Source: an uncultured Paraburkholderia sp. | GTDB lineage: Bacteria > Pseudomonadota > Gammaproteobacteria > Burkholderiales > Burkholderiaceae | Reading direction: 5' to 3' | Assembly (NCBI GenBank): GCA_940746715.1 | Contig: CALNWN010000001.1 | Span: forward strand, 310,001 to 374,000 | DNA length: 64,000 nt | Shown: positions 28,711 through 39,858 of the stretch, piece after piece | Layout: each line of letters begins with the position of its first letter | Position numbering within the stretch: position 1 is the stretch's first letter | Made by a program: the position numbers and the translations under genes | The notes under the pieces: model-generated | What the model saw: only the letters and a program-made list of their open reading frames with translations | Database searches by the model: none | Told to the model about the DNA's origin: nothing

Positions 28711-28815
28711 CGCGCCCTTTTCGTCGACGGCTGCGAGCGGAATGAAACTTGCGTCGTCGATACTGGATCGCTTCACGCGATCGACTTCGCAGCGGCGCCG
28801 ACCGGGAGTTCCCCC

Positions 28816-29224
28816 ATGACCGTATCGCTGAATACGCGTTTCGCTGTTCCCGCCGGTTTGCGTACGGGCACCATCGGGCTCACACTGGCGCTCTTCGTGT
28901 CGAGCGCCGACGCCGCATCGAGCTGTCCGACGGTAATCACGACCCCAGCGGGCAGCGCGTTCGACATGGCCTCGCTCATTGACGACACCGGCTCGCCGCA
29001 AGCGGCGCTCACCAAGTTGCGCGCGATGTTGTCGAAGCTCGGCTTGGGGCACGCGTTGCACCATGCTGCGCGACGTCAATGCGTGCAACGAAACAGTCGA
29101 CCTCGCGAAACGCGCAGTCGTCGCGCTGGAGGCGTGTGCTCCCACGGCGCCGCCAGAAACCGGCGCCGACCGGCGAGTCGAAAAAAATCGCGGGCGGCCT
29201 CAATCCGCCGAACTCGACCAGTGA
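28816..29224 (+). pseudogene. Exported hypothetical protein, frameshifted
   Basis: MTVSLNTRFAVPAGLRTGTIGLTLALFVSSADA is a good signal peptide with likely cleavage after ADA. The mature part (SSCPTVITTPAGSAFDMA) runs to LSKLGLG near 29045, where the frame shifts; the next frame continues MLRDVNACNETVDLAKRAV to the stop at 29224. Conserved-looking cysteines occur on both sides. The protein family was not recognised. Confidence 0.6.
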
Positions 29225-29317
29225 AGCCGCGCGCGGCCGCATGCAGTCCTTAATGATGCTTTTTGGCGGCGCCCCACGCAGATTCACTTGCATTCCTTAA
29301 AATCAGGCGTACTGAGG

Positions 29318-30700
29318 TTACTTTTCACCCGCCGGCAGCGCGCTGACCGCGCCGATTTCCAGTGGCGCACCTGCCTGTCCCGGTGCGGATTCGTCAGACC
29401 GGGATCGGTTCATCACGAGAACGGCGATCGTCGCAACGACTGCCGGCAACGCAATGGCCACGAAGTTCAGGCTTAGTGGCAGCGCCATTTCCACCAGGAT
29501 GCCGATGATGATCGGCGCAAGAATCGCCCCGCTTCGGCCCACTCCCGATGCCCAACCGATTCCCGTCGACCGGATCGACGACGGATAGAACTGCCCCGCG
29601 TAGGCGTAAGTGAGAATCTGCGTACCGATCGTCGACGCTCCGGCAAGCCCCACCACGCTGAACAGCGCCCACGTCGGCAGAGGCATGCCGAGCAGGCTGA
29701 TCGACACCGCGGCGAGCGCATACATGGACGCGAGCACCCGGTTGATGTTAAAGCGGTCCGCGAGCCAGCCGCCTGCTATCGCACCGATCATCGCGCCGAA
29801 GTTCAGCACCAGGACGAACGTCAGCGCGGAGCCCAGCGTGTAGCCCGCGCCGGCCATCAGCTTCGTGAGCCATGAACTGAGCGCGTACACCATGAAGAGG
29901 CACGTGAAGAATGCCGTCCACAGCATGACGGTTCCGAGCGCGCGTCCGTTCTGGAACAGCTTGCCGATTGCGGCGCTGCCCACCGCTTCGTCGTCGGACA
30001 GGATAAAGCGGTCATCGTGTCTCGGCTCATGAGCCCGCACGAGGCGCGCGAGGATGGCTTGCAATGCCTGTGTGCGGCCTGAGCGGACAAGAAAGGCCAT
30101 GGACTCGGGCATCAGCCAGAACACGAACCACGAACGGAATCACCAGCACGGGCAACCCCGCCGCGATGAACACGGATTGCCAGCCAAACCGCTCGATCAT
30201 GCCTTTGCCGACGAGCGCCGCCGCATGCCGCCAATCGAATAGCCGCTGAACATGAGCGTGACCATCGTGCTGCGGATCCGGCGCGGCGAGTATTCGGACA
30301 TCTGCGCGACGACGTTCGGCATCACACCGCCAATCCCGAGACCGGCGATGAAGCGGAACACGCCGAACGTGACGGGGTCTTTCGCGTAACCCGCGGCGGC
30401 CGTGAAGACGCTGAACAGCAGCACACACGCGGCCATAGTCCAGCGCCGCCCGACGCGATCGGCGATGGTCCCGAAGAACACCGCGCCGAACATCATGCCG
30501 AAGAGCGCGGAACTCACCATGAAACCGGCGCTGGTCGCCTTGATGCCCATCTCGGCCATGATGGAAGGCAACGCGATGCCGGCGACCGCCAGATCGTAGC
30601 CGTCGAAGATGATCCACCAGCGTGCAAAGCGACAGCACGGTCGCATGCAGACGCGTAAAGCGCGCGTCTTCGCAAAAGCGGTGGACGTTGATTTCCGCAT
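29318..30700 (-). pseudogene. MFS aromatic acid:H+ symporter (AAHS/PcaK-like), heavily frameshifted
   Basis: The family motif DGYDLAVAGIALPSIMAEMG and the loop FGTIADRVGRRW identify the AAHS group of benzoate/4-hydroxybenzoate/protocatechuate transporters. Twelve-helix content is distributed over three frames: the N-terminus in two frames with a break near 30620, then breaks near 30235 (after GYSIGG) and near 30130 (after VLVIPFVV). The C-terminal half (MFWLMPESMAFLV to PLEIGAVSALPAGEK) is continuous from 30124 to 29318. At least three indels make this the most eroded single gene in the window. Confidence 0.82.
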
Positions 30701-31213
30701 GCCAAATCTCCTTGACTGGCTGAGTTACCGCGCGCAGTGAGACCGCCTGTGCCCGCAGCGTGGCGCTTCGCTGGGCATCGGCGGCGAACGGTCAGGTGGC
30801 CGTGAATCATCGGATGAAACGGTGCAGGACTGTCTTGCACCAGACCTTGTGGGCCGTGGAGTGTCGCATCGTGCTGCACTATAAAGCACTTATACGATGC
30901 AACATAATGCTCGTTTACGCTACTGTAAGGCCGGTGGGATCCTTTGGCCCGGGACGGGTCGGACATGGGCGAGCGGCGCAGCAGGAGCGCTCCTGCGGAG
31001 CGTTGGCGAGGCGATGCGGGCAGGAAGGGAGCAAGACGGCGCGGATCTGTTGACATTCCGCAGCGACGACAGGGTCGGCAAACTGCTCGCAGCTCATCTG
31101 GTGAACAGGCAGCGGCTTGGGATTTATCTTGTGATTCTTCGGCGTGGCGAGCCGGGCAGCGCGATTCCCCGACGCATTCTGGCGCCGACTCGCCTCTTCT
31201 TTTTGTCCGCGTC
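30701..31213. other. Gene-free region between AAHS transporter and DUF3303 gene
   Basis: No gene supported in 513 bases. It contains a long inverted repeat at 30866-30900 that may belong to the transporter promoter. Confidence 0.5.
30866..30900. promoter_or_regulatory. Nested inverted repeat upstream of the AAHS transporter
   Basis: Outer arms GCATCGT and ACGATGC enclose an inner pair GTGCT/AGCAC around a short AT-rich centre. The site is about 170 nt upstream of the transporter frame and resembles an operator for a dimeric regulator. Confidence 0.4.
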
Positions 31214-31498
31214 TTATGCCGGCGCCGCCTGATGAGCCGCGAGCGTGGCGCCGAGTTCTTCGTCGGACATCGCAGGAGTGCACGTGAACGAGAACAGATC
31301 ACCCCATTGAAGCACCCATCGTGCGAGTCCACTCGCATCGGTTGCCTCGACGATGGCAAAGCCGCTCAACTCGCCGATCGCATGCCAGCGTCCGAGAAGC
31401 TCGACGCTTTCCGGCGGACGGCCACCCGTTTTGAGGAAACGCTCGATTGCAGGCCGTTGTGTCGTCGGCAGCCCCTTCCATTGAACGATGAATTTCAT
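31214..31498 (-). CDS. DUF3303-like small protein
   Basis: A 94-residue intact protein; the start ATG at 31498 is preceded by ACTGGAGGCTGCA, a strong ribosome binding site, and is preferred over the upstream GTG. MKFIVQWKGLPTTQRPAIERFL and GRWHAIGELSGFAIVEATD match the dimeric alpha-beta barrel DUF3303 family, whose function is unknown. It stands alone. Confidence 0.72.
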   Translation of the reverse strand: MKFIVQWKGLPTTQRPAIERFLKTGGRPPESVELLGRWHAIGELSGFAIVEATDASGLARWVLQWGDLFSFTCTPAMSDEELGATLAAHQAAPA

Positions 31499-32031
31499 TG
31501 CAGCCTCCAGTGCGGAGATTAGCGAGGCCGGCTCGTGGCGGGCCAGCGACACGCCATACGCCGCGATGCCGCGGCGCTTTAACGTCCGGGATCGGGGTTG
31601 GATAGTCTTCCTATCTACACGATCGGCATGAGGCCACGAGGCGCATAGCTCATCATAGATGGGCCCACGGAATCGACATCGTCGGAATACAGCAGCGAAT
31701 GGCCAACTTTTATAGCGACGCCGCCATGTCTAGTGTCGGATGGCATGAAGCAACTGCTGTTGTGGATTGTGCAGTGATGGGCTGTGCCGGAGGTCTGGCA
31801 TTGCCGCGCGGGGCGCGCTTCAAGGAAGATGTACCGTTACGCCGCGTGACGGTATCAAGGGGGGCGCGTCCGCGAAGAGACAGAGACGCCGACGCCGTAC
31901 CGTCGCCGATGCCGTCGGTTACGCGTCGTTGTCAGCGGACGGCGGCAGACCAAGATAGGAAGCAACCCTTGACTTCGCTGGGGAAATCAAGGGTTTATAG
32001 ACCTCTGCAAGGCACGGCAGAGGACGCTAAT
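31499..32031. other. Gene-free region at the 3' side of guaA
   Basis: No credible gene in 533 bases; codon-like structure is absent in all frames. A hairpin close to guaA is listed separately. The 3' end of guaA is a known insertion site for genomic islands in many bacteria, but no integrase or second attachment copy is seen here. Confidence 0.5.
31964..31995. terminator. Hairpin downstream of guaA, possible terminator
   Basis: AACCCTTGA and TCAAGGGTT form perfect 9-bp arms with a 14-nt loop, 37 nt past the guaA stop. There is no convincing T-run on the guaA strand, so termination is plausible but not certain. Confidence 0.45.
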
Positions 32032-33615
32032 TCACTCCCACTCAATCGTCGCCGGCGGTTTGCCCGAGATGTCATACACCACCCGGTTGATCCCGCGCAC
32101 TTCGTTGATGATGCGATTCGACACATGCCCGAGCAGCTCGTGCGGCAGATGTGCCCAGTGTGCGGTCATGAAGTCGAGCGTCTGCACGGCACGCAACGCG
32201 ACCACGTACTCGTAGGTGCGGCCGTCGCCCATCACGCCGACGCTCTTCACCGGCAGAAACACCGCGAACGCCTGGCTCGTCAGGTCGTACCAGGACTTGC
32301 CGGTTTCCTTGTCGATGAACGTGCGCAGCGTTTCGATGAAAATCGCGTCAGCGCGGCGCAGCAGATCCGCGAAATCGCGTTTCACTTCGCCGAGAATCCG
32401 CACGCCGAGACCCGGGCCCGGGAACGGATGGCGGTACACCATGGCCGGCGGCAAGCCGAGCTTCACGCCGAGTTCGCGCACTTCGTCCTTGAAAAGTTCG
32501 CGCAGCGGCTCGAGCAGCTTCAGGTTCAGCGTCTCCGGCAGGCCGCCCACGTTGTGGTGGCTCTTGATGGTCTGCGTCGCCTTCTTGCCCTTGCCCGCCG
32601 ACTCGATCACGTCCGGATAGATCGTGCCTTGCGCGAGCCACTTCGCGTCAGTCAGCTTGCCGGCTTCGGTCTGGAACACTTCGACGAACTCCGCGCCGAT
32701 GATCTTGCGCTTCGCTTCCGGGTCGGTCACACCTTCCAGCTTGCGCAGGAACACATCGCTCGCATCCACGTGAATCACCTTCACGCCGAGGTGATCCGCG
32801 AAGGTGGCCATGACCTGCTCCGCTTCGTTCAGGCGCAGAAGGCCGTGGTCGACGAACACGCACGTGAGCTGATCGCCGATCGCGCGATGCAGCAGCGCCG
32901 CCGCCACCGACGAATCCACGCCGCCCGACAGGCCGAGAATCACATGCTCGTTGCCGACCTGCTCGCGAATCTTCGCGACCGCCTCGTCGATGTAATGGCC
33001 CATCTCCCAATCGGCCCGCACGCCGCAAATCTGCAGCACGAAACGTTCGAGCATCGCGCGGCCCTGCACCGTGTGCGTGACTTCCGGATGCCATTGCAGG
33101 CCGTAGAAATGGCGCTTCTCGTCGGCCATCGCGGCGATCGGGCACGATTCCGTCGATGCCATCAGCGCGAAGCCCGGCGGCATTTCCAGCACCTTGTCGC
33201 CGTGGCTCATCCACACTTTCAGCATGCCGTGGCCTTCCGGCGTCGTGAAGTCGCTGATGCCTTCGAGCAGGCTCGTGTGATTGCGCGCGCGCACTTCGGC
33301 GTAACCGAATTCGCGCAAATGGCCGATGTCGACCTTGCCGCCCAGCTGCTCGGCCATGGCCTGCATGCCGTAGCAGATGCCGAGCACCGGCACGCCGAGT
33401 TCGAACACCACTTGCGGCACGCGCGGCGTGTCGGTTTCGGTGACGGAGCTCGGGCCGCCGGACAGGATCACGCCCTTCGGCGCGAAGTCGCGAATGAACG
33501 ACGCATCGACGTCATACGGATGAATTTCCGAATAGACGTTGGCTTCGCGAACGCGACGTGCAATGAGTTGGGTGACTTGCGAACCGAAGTCGAGAATCAG
33601 GATCTTGTCGTGCAT
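32032..33615 (-). CDS. guaA: GMP synthase (glutamine-hydrolysing)
   Basis: GuaA converts XMP to GMP with glutamine and ATP in the cytoplasm. The start [20 protein letters not shown] at 33615 is chosen; the tracked start adds six residues. The glutaminase domain has the nucleophile motif GICYGMQ and HPEVTHT; the ATP pyrophosphatase domain has the P-loop GLSGGVDSS; the C-terminal dimerisation domain ends [11 protein letters not shown], the invariant family end. The 527-residue length is normal and no lesion is visible. guaB lies upstream on the same strand, separated by one membrane-protein gene, so all three may be co-expressed. Confidence 0.97.
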   Translation of the reverse strand: MHDKILILDFGSQVTQLIARRVREANVYSEIHPYDVDASFIRDFAPKGVILSGGPSSVTETDTPRVPQVVFELGVPVLGICYGMQAMAEQLGGKVDIGHLREFGYAEVRARNHTSLLEGISDFTTPEGHGMLKVWMSHGDKVLEMPPGFALMASTESCPIAAMADEKRHFYGLQWHPEVTHTVQGRAMLERFVLQICGVRADWEMGHYIDEAVAKIREQVGNEHVILGLSGGVDSSVAAALLHRAIGDQLTCVFVDHGLLRLNEAEQVMATFADHLGVKVIHVDASDVFLRKLEGVTDPEAKRKIIGAEFVEVFQTEAGKLTDAKWLAQGTIYPDVIESAGKGKKATQTIKSHHNVGGLPETLNLKLLEPLRELFKDEVRELGVKLGLPPAMVYRHPFPGPGLGVRILGEVKRDFADLLRRADAIFIETLRTFIDKETGKSWYDLTSQAFAVFLPVKSVGVMGDGRTYEYVVALRAVQTLDFMTAHWAHLPHELLGHVSNRIINEVRGINRVVYDISGKPPATIEWE

Positions 33616-33741
33616 GGCAGCGGACTGTGTCAAAAGTGAGCGGATACGGAATGCCGCGCATACAGCGCGGCGTTGAATTCAAAGCGGTCCACGTGGGAAC
33701 GAACGGCCGGTTGCTTCGGCAGACGAGCGGCGGCGAGCGGC

Positions 33742-34554
33742 TCAACCATGAAACGGAGGCCGGGGCGCATGCGGCGCATCGGCGGCGGCTTCGGCTCGTG
33801 CCGCCCGCTCCGACGGGCTCGACACTTCGCCCGTCGTTGCGCACAAAGGTGCCGAGGACGCCGGGTCGAGCGGACGTGCCTCGTGCGCCGCGGGCACGAC
33901 AGTCGCTACCGGCACAGTTCCCGCCGGCGCCACAACCGTCTTCGCTGCTGCGTCATATGCGAGTGCAACCCCGGGCGCCACGCCGGGAGGCACGGCGGGC
34001 TCGCCCACCGGCTCCGCGCGATACACCGGAAAACCTGCCGTGGCCGGCACCACCGGTTCCCGGCGGTTTGCCTCGCGGTTCGCCGCGTTTTTTGCGGCGT
34101 CTTTTGCAGCCTGCCTGTCGGCGCGCTCGGCCGCCACGGCTTCAGCCACGCGCAACTTTTCGCGCCGCCGCACCGCGCCCGCCAAACGCACGCCGCCAAG
34201 ACCGAGCACGAGCAGCACCACACCCGTAAGCACCGCGACGATCTGGCCGAAGCCGTTCAGCGACGGCGTATGCAGCCCGAGCAGCCAGACCAGCATCAGC
34301 ACGCCGGTGAGCCAGTTCACGTGACCGACCGCCCTTGCGACCGACGACGTCAGCGCCCCGTCGAACGACGCATGCAAGGCAAGCCACGCGAGCCCGACGA
34401 GCGCGACGCCAAACGCCTCTGGCCGACCAGCGCCGGCTGCGTTTGCACCAGCAGCAGCGTACAACGAAGTCCAGGGCGTCAGCAGGAACAGCAGGCCGAA
34501 CCCAAGCAGCAACAATGCATCGACGACGAGTACAGCGCGCAGCAATGGCTTCAT
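33742..34554 (-). CDS. Membrane protein of unknown function between guaB and guaA
   Basis: An intact 270-residue protein. The first 125 residues hold about four hydrophobic helices (LLRAVLVVDALLLLGFGLLFLL, GVALVGLAWLALHA, WLTGVLMLVWLLGL, IVAVLTGVVLLVLGLGGV). Then comes a charged Ala/Arg/Glu-rich helix (EAVAAERADRQAAKDAAKNA) and a low-complexity Ala/Pro/Val tail. Only 6 nt separates guaB from its start, so it is co-transcribed with guaB. No family was recognised with confidence. Survival in a decaying genome could mean it matters or simply that it is protected by position in the gua operon. Confidence 0.7.
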   Translation of the reverse strand: MKPLLRAVLVVDALLLLGFGLLFLLTPWTSLYAAAGANAAGAGRPEAFGVALVGLAWLALHASFDGALTSSVARAVGHVNWLTGVLMLVWLLGLHTPSLNGFGQIVAVLTGVVLLVLGLGGVRLAGAVRRREKLRVAEAVAAERADRQAAKDAAKNAANREANRREPVVPATAGFPVYRAEPVGEPAVPPGVAPGVALAYDAAAKTVVAPAGTVPVATVVPAAHEARPLDPASSAPLCATTGEVSSPSERAARAEAAADAPHAPRPPFHG

Positions 34555-34560
34555 TGGCGA

Positions 34561-36053
<1,493 letters not shown>

Positions 36054-36270
36054 CGCGATACCTCCCCGCTTTTCACTGCGCGAACAGCAGCTTAGCGAAT
36101 TTCCGCTGGTTTTTTTAATGGCTTTTGTCCCTCCGATTTCGCTTCGCCGTTCGCCTCGGGTTCGATCACGTTTCGTTTGCTCGGACTCGAATGCAGAATC
36201 AAACAAGACGGCCTCGGCGCCCAGCCGCTACGCTTGCGACCATCATTCCAGTTCTTTGCAGGAGCAGTCG

Positions 36271-37324
36271 ATGCAGCGCGGTGTGGCCTATGGCGTCATG
36301 GCCGGAGCCCTGTGGGGCATGGTTTTTCTGGTGACGCGCGTGCTGCCGGACTTTTCGCCGCTGTTGCTGTCCGCCGGCCGCTACACCATGTACGGCGTGG
36401 TGTCGCTCGCGGCGGCCTTGCCCGTGGCGCGCTCGCTCGTCAAACGGCTGACGCGCGAAGACCTCGCCGCGCTCGTCAAGCTCGCGCTGGTCGGCAACCT
36501 TTTGTACTACCTGCTGCTGACGGCCGCCGTCCACCTGGTCGGCATTGCGCCGGCGTCGCTGATCGTCGGCGTGCTGCCCGTCACCGTCACGCTAATGGGC
36601 CGCGGCGATCGCGGCGCCGTGCCGCTCGCCCGCCTCGCCTGGCCGCTCGCGATGGTGCTGGCGGGCATCGGCTGTATCAATGTCGACGTCTTCACGGCGG
36701 CGGATCACCGCGCCGGCCAGCGTCCTGACCCGACTGCTCGGCCTTGCCTGCGCGGTGGGCGCGCTCGGCTGCTGGACCTGGTTCGCCGTCGAAAACGCCC
36801 GCTATCTGCAGCGGCAGACGCATTTCAGCGGCAACGAGTGGTCCGTGCTGTGGGGCGTCGTGACGGGCCTCCTTGGCGCAGCGCTCTGGCTCGCGATCGC
36901 CGTGCTGCCGCCCGGCGGCCCGCAGGGGGAACTCGCGCAAGGCCGCTGGCATAGATTCTGGCTGCTCAATCTCAGCCTCGCCATCGGCGCGTCATGGGTC
37001 GGCAACGGGCTCTGGAACGCGGCGTCGAAGCGGCTGCCGCTGACGCTTTCGGGCCAGCTGATCGTGTTCGAGACGCTGTTCGCCCTGCTCTACGCGTTTA
37101 TTTACGACGGCCGCCTGCCGCGGCCGCTGGAACTGGCCGCGATCCTGCTGCTGGTGGCGGGCGTGTGCTGGTCGGTGGCCGGCATGCGAACGACGATTCG
37201 GGCGGCACCGCGCGGGTCGGGAACAAGGCGCAAGGTTCGGCCCGTTGAGGCGCGATGTTCCGGGAAGCTGGCCGGCGAAAGCGGAGGAGCGGACGGAGCC
37301 GATAGAACCGGACGAAGCGGATAA
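36271..37324 (+). pseudogene. EamA/DMT-family transporter, frameshifted
   Basis: The start ATG at 36271 follows CAGGAGCAGTCG. The first 140 residues (MQRGVAYGVMAGALWGMVFL, GNLLYYLLLTAAVHLVGIAP) are the first EamA repeat of a drug/metabolite exporter. After INVDVFTAAD near 36705 the frame shifts and the second repeat continues in the frame of ORF 36680-37324 (VLTRLLGLACAVGALGCWTW, FALLYAFIYDGRLP). It is divergent from guaB. Its C-terminus runs into a purine-rich GCGGA-type low-complexity stretch at 37274-37346, beyond the usual protein end, suggesting that the natural stop was also lost. Confidence 0.82.
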
Positions 37325-37346
37325 AAGCGGTCAGAGCGGACAAAGG
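37274..37346. repeat. Purine-rich imperfect repeat around GCGGA/GACGAAGC units
   Basis: Degenerate short units (GCGGAGGAGCGGACGGAG, GACGAAGCGGAT, CAGAGCGGACAAAGG) run for about 70 bases at the end of the DMT pseudogene, just beyond the end of rnfH, which reads towards it on the opposite strand. The unit length is irregular. Confidence 0.5.
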
Positions 37347-37395
37347 CCGCCGACAGGGCGCCGTTCGATTTGCCGACGCCCCCCGCGCCAAACTG

Positions 37396-37728
37396 TTACC
37401 GCGAATCCTTGTTCAGCCAGCGGCGCCCTTCGATCGAGCACGCCTTGCGGGTTTTCTCGACGCGGCGCTGGCGCGCCACTTTCGGATCCACCAGTAGCGG
37501 CCGGTAAATCTCCACGCGATCGTGGTCGGCGAGTACCGTGTCGAGCGGTTTCAGCTTGCCGAATATTCCGACCTGTTGCGTCCCGAGATCGATCTGAGGA
37601 TAACGCCTGAGCAGGCCGCTCGCCTCGATTGCCTCGCCGAGCGTGGCGCCCACCGGCAGTTCCACGGCGACGAGCGCCTGCTCGTTCGCGAGCGCATAAC
37701 AGACCTGAACCGACAGACGCCCGCTCAT
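37396..37728 (-). CDS. rnfH: RnfH/PasI-family ubiquitin-like protein
   Basis: A small beta-grasp protein of 110 residues, MSGRLSVQVCYALANEQALV to WLNKDSR. Segments VELPVGATLGEAIEASGLL and VGIFGKLKPLDTVLADHDRVEIYRPL define the RnfH family (UPF0125). The start codon overlaps the ratA stop by 2 nt, the usual ratA-rnfH pairing. In some enterobacteria the pair was proposed as a toxin-antitoxin system (PasT/PasI), although ratA is now mainly regarded as a CoQ-binding START protein. The larger track ORF joining it to ratA-region sequence is an open shadow upstream. Confidence 0.88.
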   Translation of the reverse strand: MSGRLSVQVCYALANEQALVAVELPVGATLGEAIEASGLLRRYPQIDLGTQQVGIFGKLKPLDTVLADHDRVEIYRPLLVDPKVARQRRVEKTRKACSIEGRRWLNKDSR

Positions 37729-38162
37729 AGCTTGCCGTAGCGCTGATCCGCGCGCTTCACGAAAGATTCGACGAAAGTATTGGCGATGTGATTGAACACC
37801 GGCCCAATGATCTTCTCGAGCAGGATATTGGTGAACTCGTAGTGCAGCGCGAACTCGATCTTGCAGGCGTCCGCGCGCAATAGCGTGAAGCGCCAGAAAC
37901 CGGTGAACTTGCGAAACGGCCCGTCTGCGAATTCCATGTCGATGCGCGTGGGCCGCTCCATGCTGTTGCGCGTCGCAAAGTGCTGCTTGATGCCCTTGAA
38001 GTTGATGTCGATCTTCGCCTCCATGCTGGTTTCGTCCCGATGACGGATCTCGACTCCGCCGCACCACGGCAGGAAGTTCGGGTAATCGGCGACGTCGGTG
38101 ACGAGGTCGAACATCTGCTCCGCCGAATGACGGATCAACACGGTTTTCTGGACATCTGCCAT
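37725..38162 (-). CDS. ratA: RatA/Coq10-family START-domain protein
   Basis: Start MADVQKTVLIRHSAEQMFDL at 38162 selected as the family start; the tracked ORF adds seven residues. The 145-residue protein has the START-like fold with NFLPWCGGVEIRHRD and the long C-terminal helix (GPVFNHIANTFVESFVKRAD). Members bind ubiquinone-like lipids (Coq10) or were described as RatA, an inhibitor of 70S ribosome association. Divergent from smpB, a conserved arrangement. Intact, with rnfH overlapping at its end. Confidence 0.92.
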   Translation of the reverse strand: MADVQKTVLIRHSAEQMFDLVTDVADYPNFLPWCGGVEIRHRDETSMEAKIDINFKGIKQHFATRNSMERPTRIDMEFADGPFRKFTGFWRFTLLRADACKIEFALHYEFTNILLEKIIGPVFNHIANTFVESFVKRADQRYGKL

Positions 38163-38223
38163 AAATTGAACAGCGCGTGGCAAGGGTGGACGGGCGCCGC
38201 GGGCTTTCCTTGCCCCACTTTGC

Positions 38224-38229
38224 TAAAAT
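38224..38229 (+). promoter_or_regulatory. Extended -10 element of the smpB promoter
   Basis: TGCTAAAAT is an extended -10 (TGnTAAAAT), 34 nt upstream of the smpB start codon. A -35 match is weak, as is common for extended -10 promoters. Confidence 0.55.
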
Positions 38230-38262
38230 CGTAATTTTAAACGAGTTGGGCACTTTCCATTC

Positions 38263-38709
38263 ATGAGCATTATCGACAACAGAAAAGCGTTCTTCGACTA
38301 TTCGATCGAAGAGCGCTACGAGGCAGGGCTCGTGCTCGAAGGATGGGAGGTCAAGGCTCTGCGCGCCGGGCGCGGCCAGATCAAGGAAGGTTACGTCGTG
38401 ATCAAGAACGGCGAGCTGTTCCTGATCGGCACGCACATCAGCCCGCTGCCTGAAGCCTCGACGCACATCAACCCCGATCCGGTCCGCACGCGCAAGCTCC
38501 TTTTGCACAGCGAAGAAATCAGCAAACTGATCGGCAAGGTCGAGCAGCGCGGCTATACGCTCGTGCCGTTGAACTTCCACTACAAGGGCGGCCGCGTCAA
38601 ATGCGAGATCGGTCTTGCCAAGGGCAAGAAGCTGCACGACAAGCGCGAGACGGAAAAGAAACGCGATTGGGAGCGCGAAAAGGCGCGTTTGATGCGCTCG
38701 CCGACCTGA
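38263..38709 (+). CDS. smpB: SsrA-binding protein SmpB
   Basis: SmpB binds tmRNA and delivers it to stalled ribosomes for trans-translation. The 148-residue protein has all conserved segments: [48 protein letters not shown] and the basic tail [20 protein letters not shown] that reads the empty A site. A strong intrinsic terminator follows. The ssrA gene itself is not in the window. Confidence 0.97.
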   Translation: MSIIDNRKAFFDYSIEERYEAGLVLEGWEVKALRAGRGQIKEGYVVIKNGELFLIGTHISPLPEASTHINPDPVRTRKLLLHSEEISKLIGKVEQRGYTLVPLNFHYKGGRVKCEIGLAKGKKLHDKRETEKKRDWEREKARLMRSPT

Positions 38710-38799
38710 AGCTACTGTACCGCGCCGGAGGTTCGCTCCGCCCGCGGATATGCCGCACTTTGCGCAAGCTCGCGCGTCTTTTTTGCTATCTCGAACGAA

Positions 38800-38835
38800 A
38801 ATGGCCCGCCATCCATGATGCGGGCCATTCTTTTT
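38800..38835 (+). terminator. Intrinsic terminator of smpB
   Basis: AATGGCCCGC and GCGGGCCATT form a perfect 10-bp stem with a 10-nt loop, followed by CTTTTTG. It is about 90 nt after the smpB stop and close to the convergent end of qmcA, so it may serve both strands. Confidence 0.85.
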
Positions 38836-38873
38836 GCCAGCGCCTCATCGCACGGCGCGTTGAGCCGACGCCC

Positions 38874-39806
38874 TCAGCGCGCGTCCGCCACGCCCTTGCC
38901 CTTGTTCACGATGGCGAGCGCCGATGCGATCATCAAACTCATATCCGCGAGGTTGCCCGGCACGATCAGCGTGGTGCCCTGCTTGGCCACATTGCCGAAC
39001 GCATTCACATATTGCTCGGCGACCTTCAGGTTCACCGCTTCCATGCCGCCATTCGACTGGATGGCCGCGGCAATCTTCTGAATGGCCTGCGAATTCGCCT
39101 CTGCCACCGCGAGAATCGCCGCGGCCTGACCTTGCGCCTGGTTGATCGCCGCCTGCCGCTCGCCTTCGGATTTCTGGATCGCCGCCTCGCGACCGCCCGA
39201 CGCGATATTGATCTGCTCCTGCTTGCGTCCTTCCGATGCCGCGATCAACGCGCGCTTCTCGCGCTCGGCGGTGATTTGCGCCTGCATCGCGTGAAGAATT
39301 TCCTTCGGCGGCGTCAGATCTTTGATCTCGTAGCGTAGGACTTTGACGCCCCAGTTCGCCGCGGCTTCGTCGAGCGCGGAGACGATACTGTGGTTGATGA
39401 AGTCCCGCTCCTCGAAAGTCTTGTCGAGTTCCAGCTTGCCGATCACCGAGCGCAGCGTGGTCTGCGACAACTGCGTGATCGCGAACACGAAGTTGCTCGA
39501 TCCATACGACGCCTTCATCGGATCCGTCACCTGGAAATACAGCACGCCATCTACCTGCAACTGGGTGTTGTCGCGCGTGATGCAGACCTGGCTCGGCACT
39601 TCGAGCGAAATTTCCTTGAGGATGTGCTTGTAAGCAATCCGGTCGACAAACGGGAACACGAAGCTGAGGCCAGGCGTGAGCGTGCGGTGATAGCGGCCGA
39701 GCCGCTCCAGAACCCACGCGTGCTGCTGCGGCATGATCTTGATGGTCTGCGCCGCCAGCACGATCACAATGACAAGCAGCACTGCCCCGACGATGGTCGA
39801 ATCCAT
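38874..39806 (-). CDS. qmcA: SPFH/band 7 (stomatin-like) membrane protein, QmcA-like
   Basis: An intact 310-residue protein: one N-terminal membrane helix (IVGAVLLVIVIVLAAQTI), then the SPFH domain (QHAWVLERLGRYHRTLTPG, DNTQLQVDGVLYFQVTDP, WGVKVLRYEIKDLTPPKEI) and a coiled-coil flotillin-like region rich in Glu/Ala/Gln. Family members form oligomeric rings in the inner membrane that influence membrane proteases. It is preceded on the same strand by the nfeD pseudogene; NfeD proteins normally work with SPFH partners, so this copy has lost its partner. Confidence 0.92.
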   Translation of the reverse strand: MDSTIVGAVLLVIVIVLAAQTIKIMPQQHAWVLERLGRYHRTLTPGLSFVFPFVDRIAYKHILKEISLEVPSQVCITRDNTQLQVDGVLYFQVTDPMKASYGSSNFVFAITQLSQTTLRSVIGKLELDKTFEERDFINHSIVSALDEAAANWGVKVLRYEIKDLTPPKEILHAMQAQITAEREKRALIAASEGRKQEQINIASGGREAAIQKSEGERQAAINQAQGQAAAILAVAEANSQAIQKIAAAIQSNGGMEAVNLKVAEQYVNAFGNVAKQGTTLIVPGNLADMSLMIASALAIVNKGKGVADAR

Positions 39807-39858
39807 TTACCCCCTCCCACCTTTAGTTCGATTAATTAAATCGGCGAATTGGCGACGC

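Noticed and set aside
31699-33639. 646-residue plus-strand ORF opposite guaA
   Set aside because: His/Arg/Ala-rich shadow of guaA with no recognisable domain and no ribosome binding site.
37396-38162. ratA-rnfH as an active toxin-antitoxin system
   Set aside because: The PasT/PasI proposal applies to a few strains; in most bacteria RatA is a Coq10-like protein, so no toxin claim is made.
37396-38637. 413-residue minus-strand ORF containing RnfH at its end
   Set aside because: The upstream 300 codons are antisense to smpB and out of frame with ratA; only the last 110 residues (rnfH) are real.
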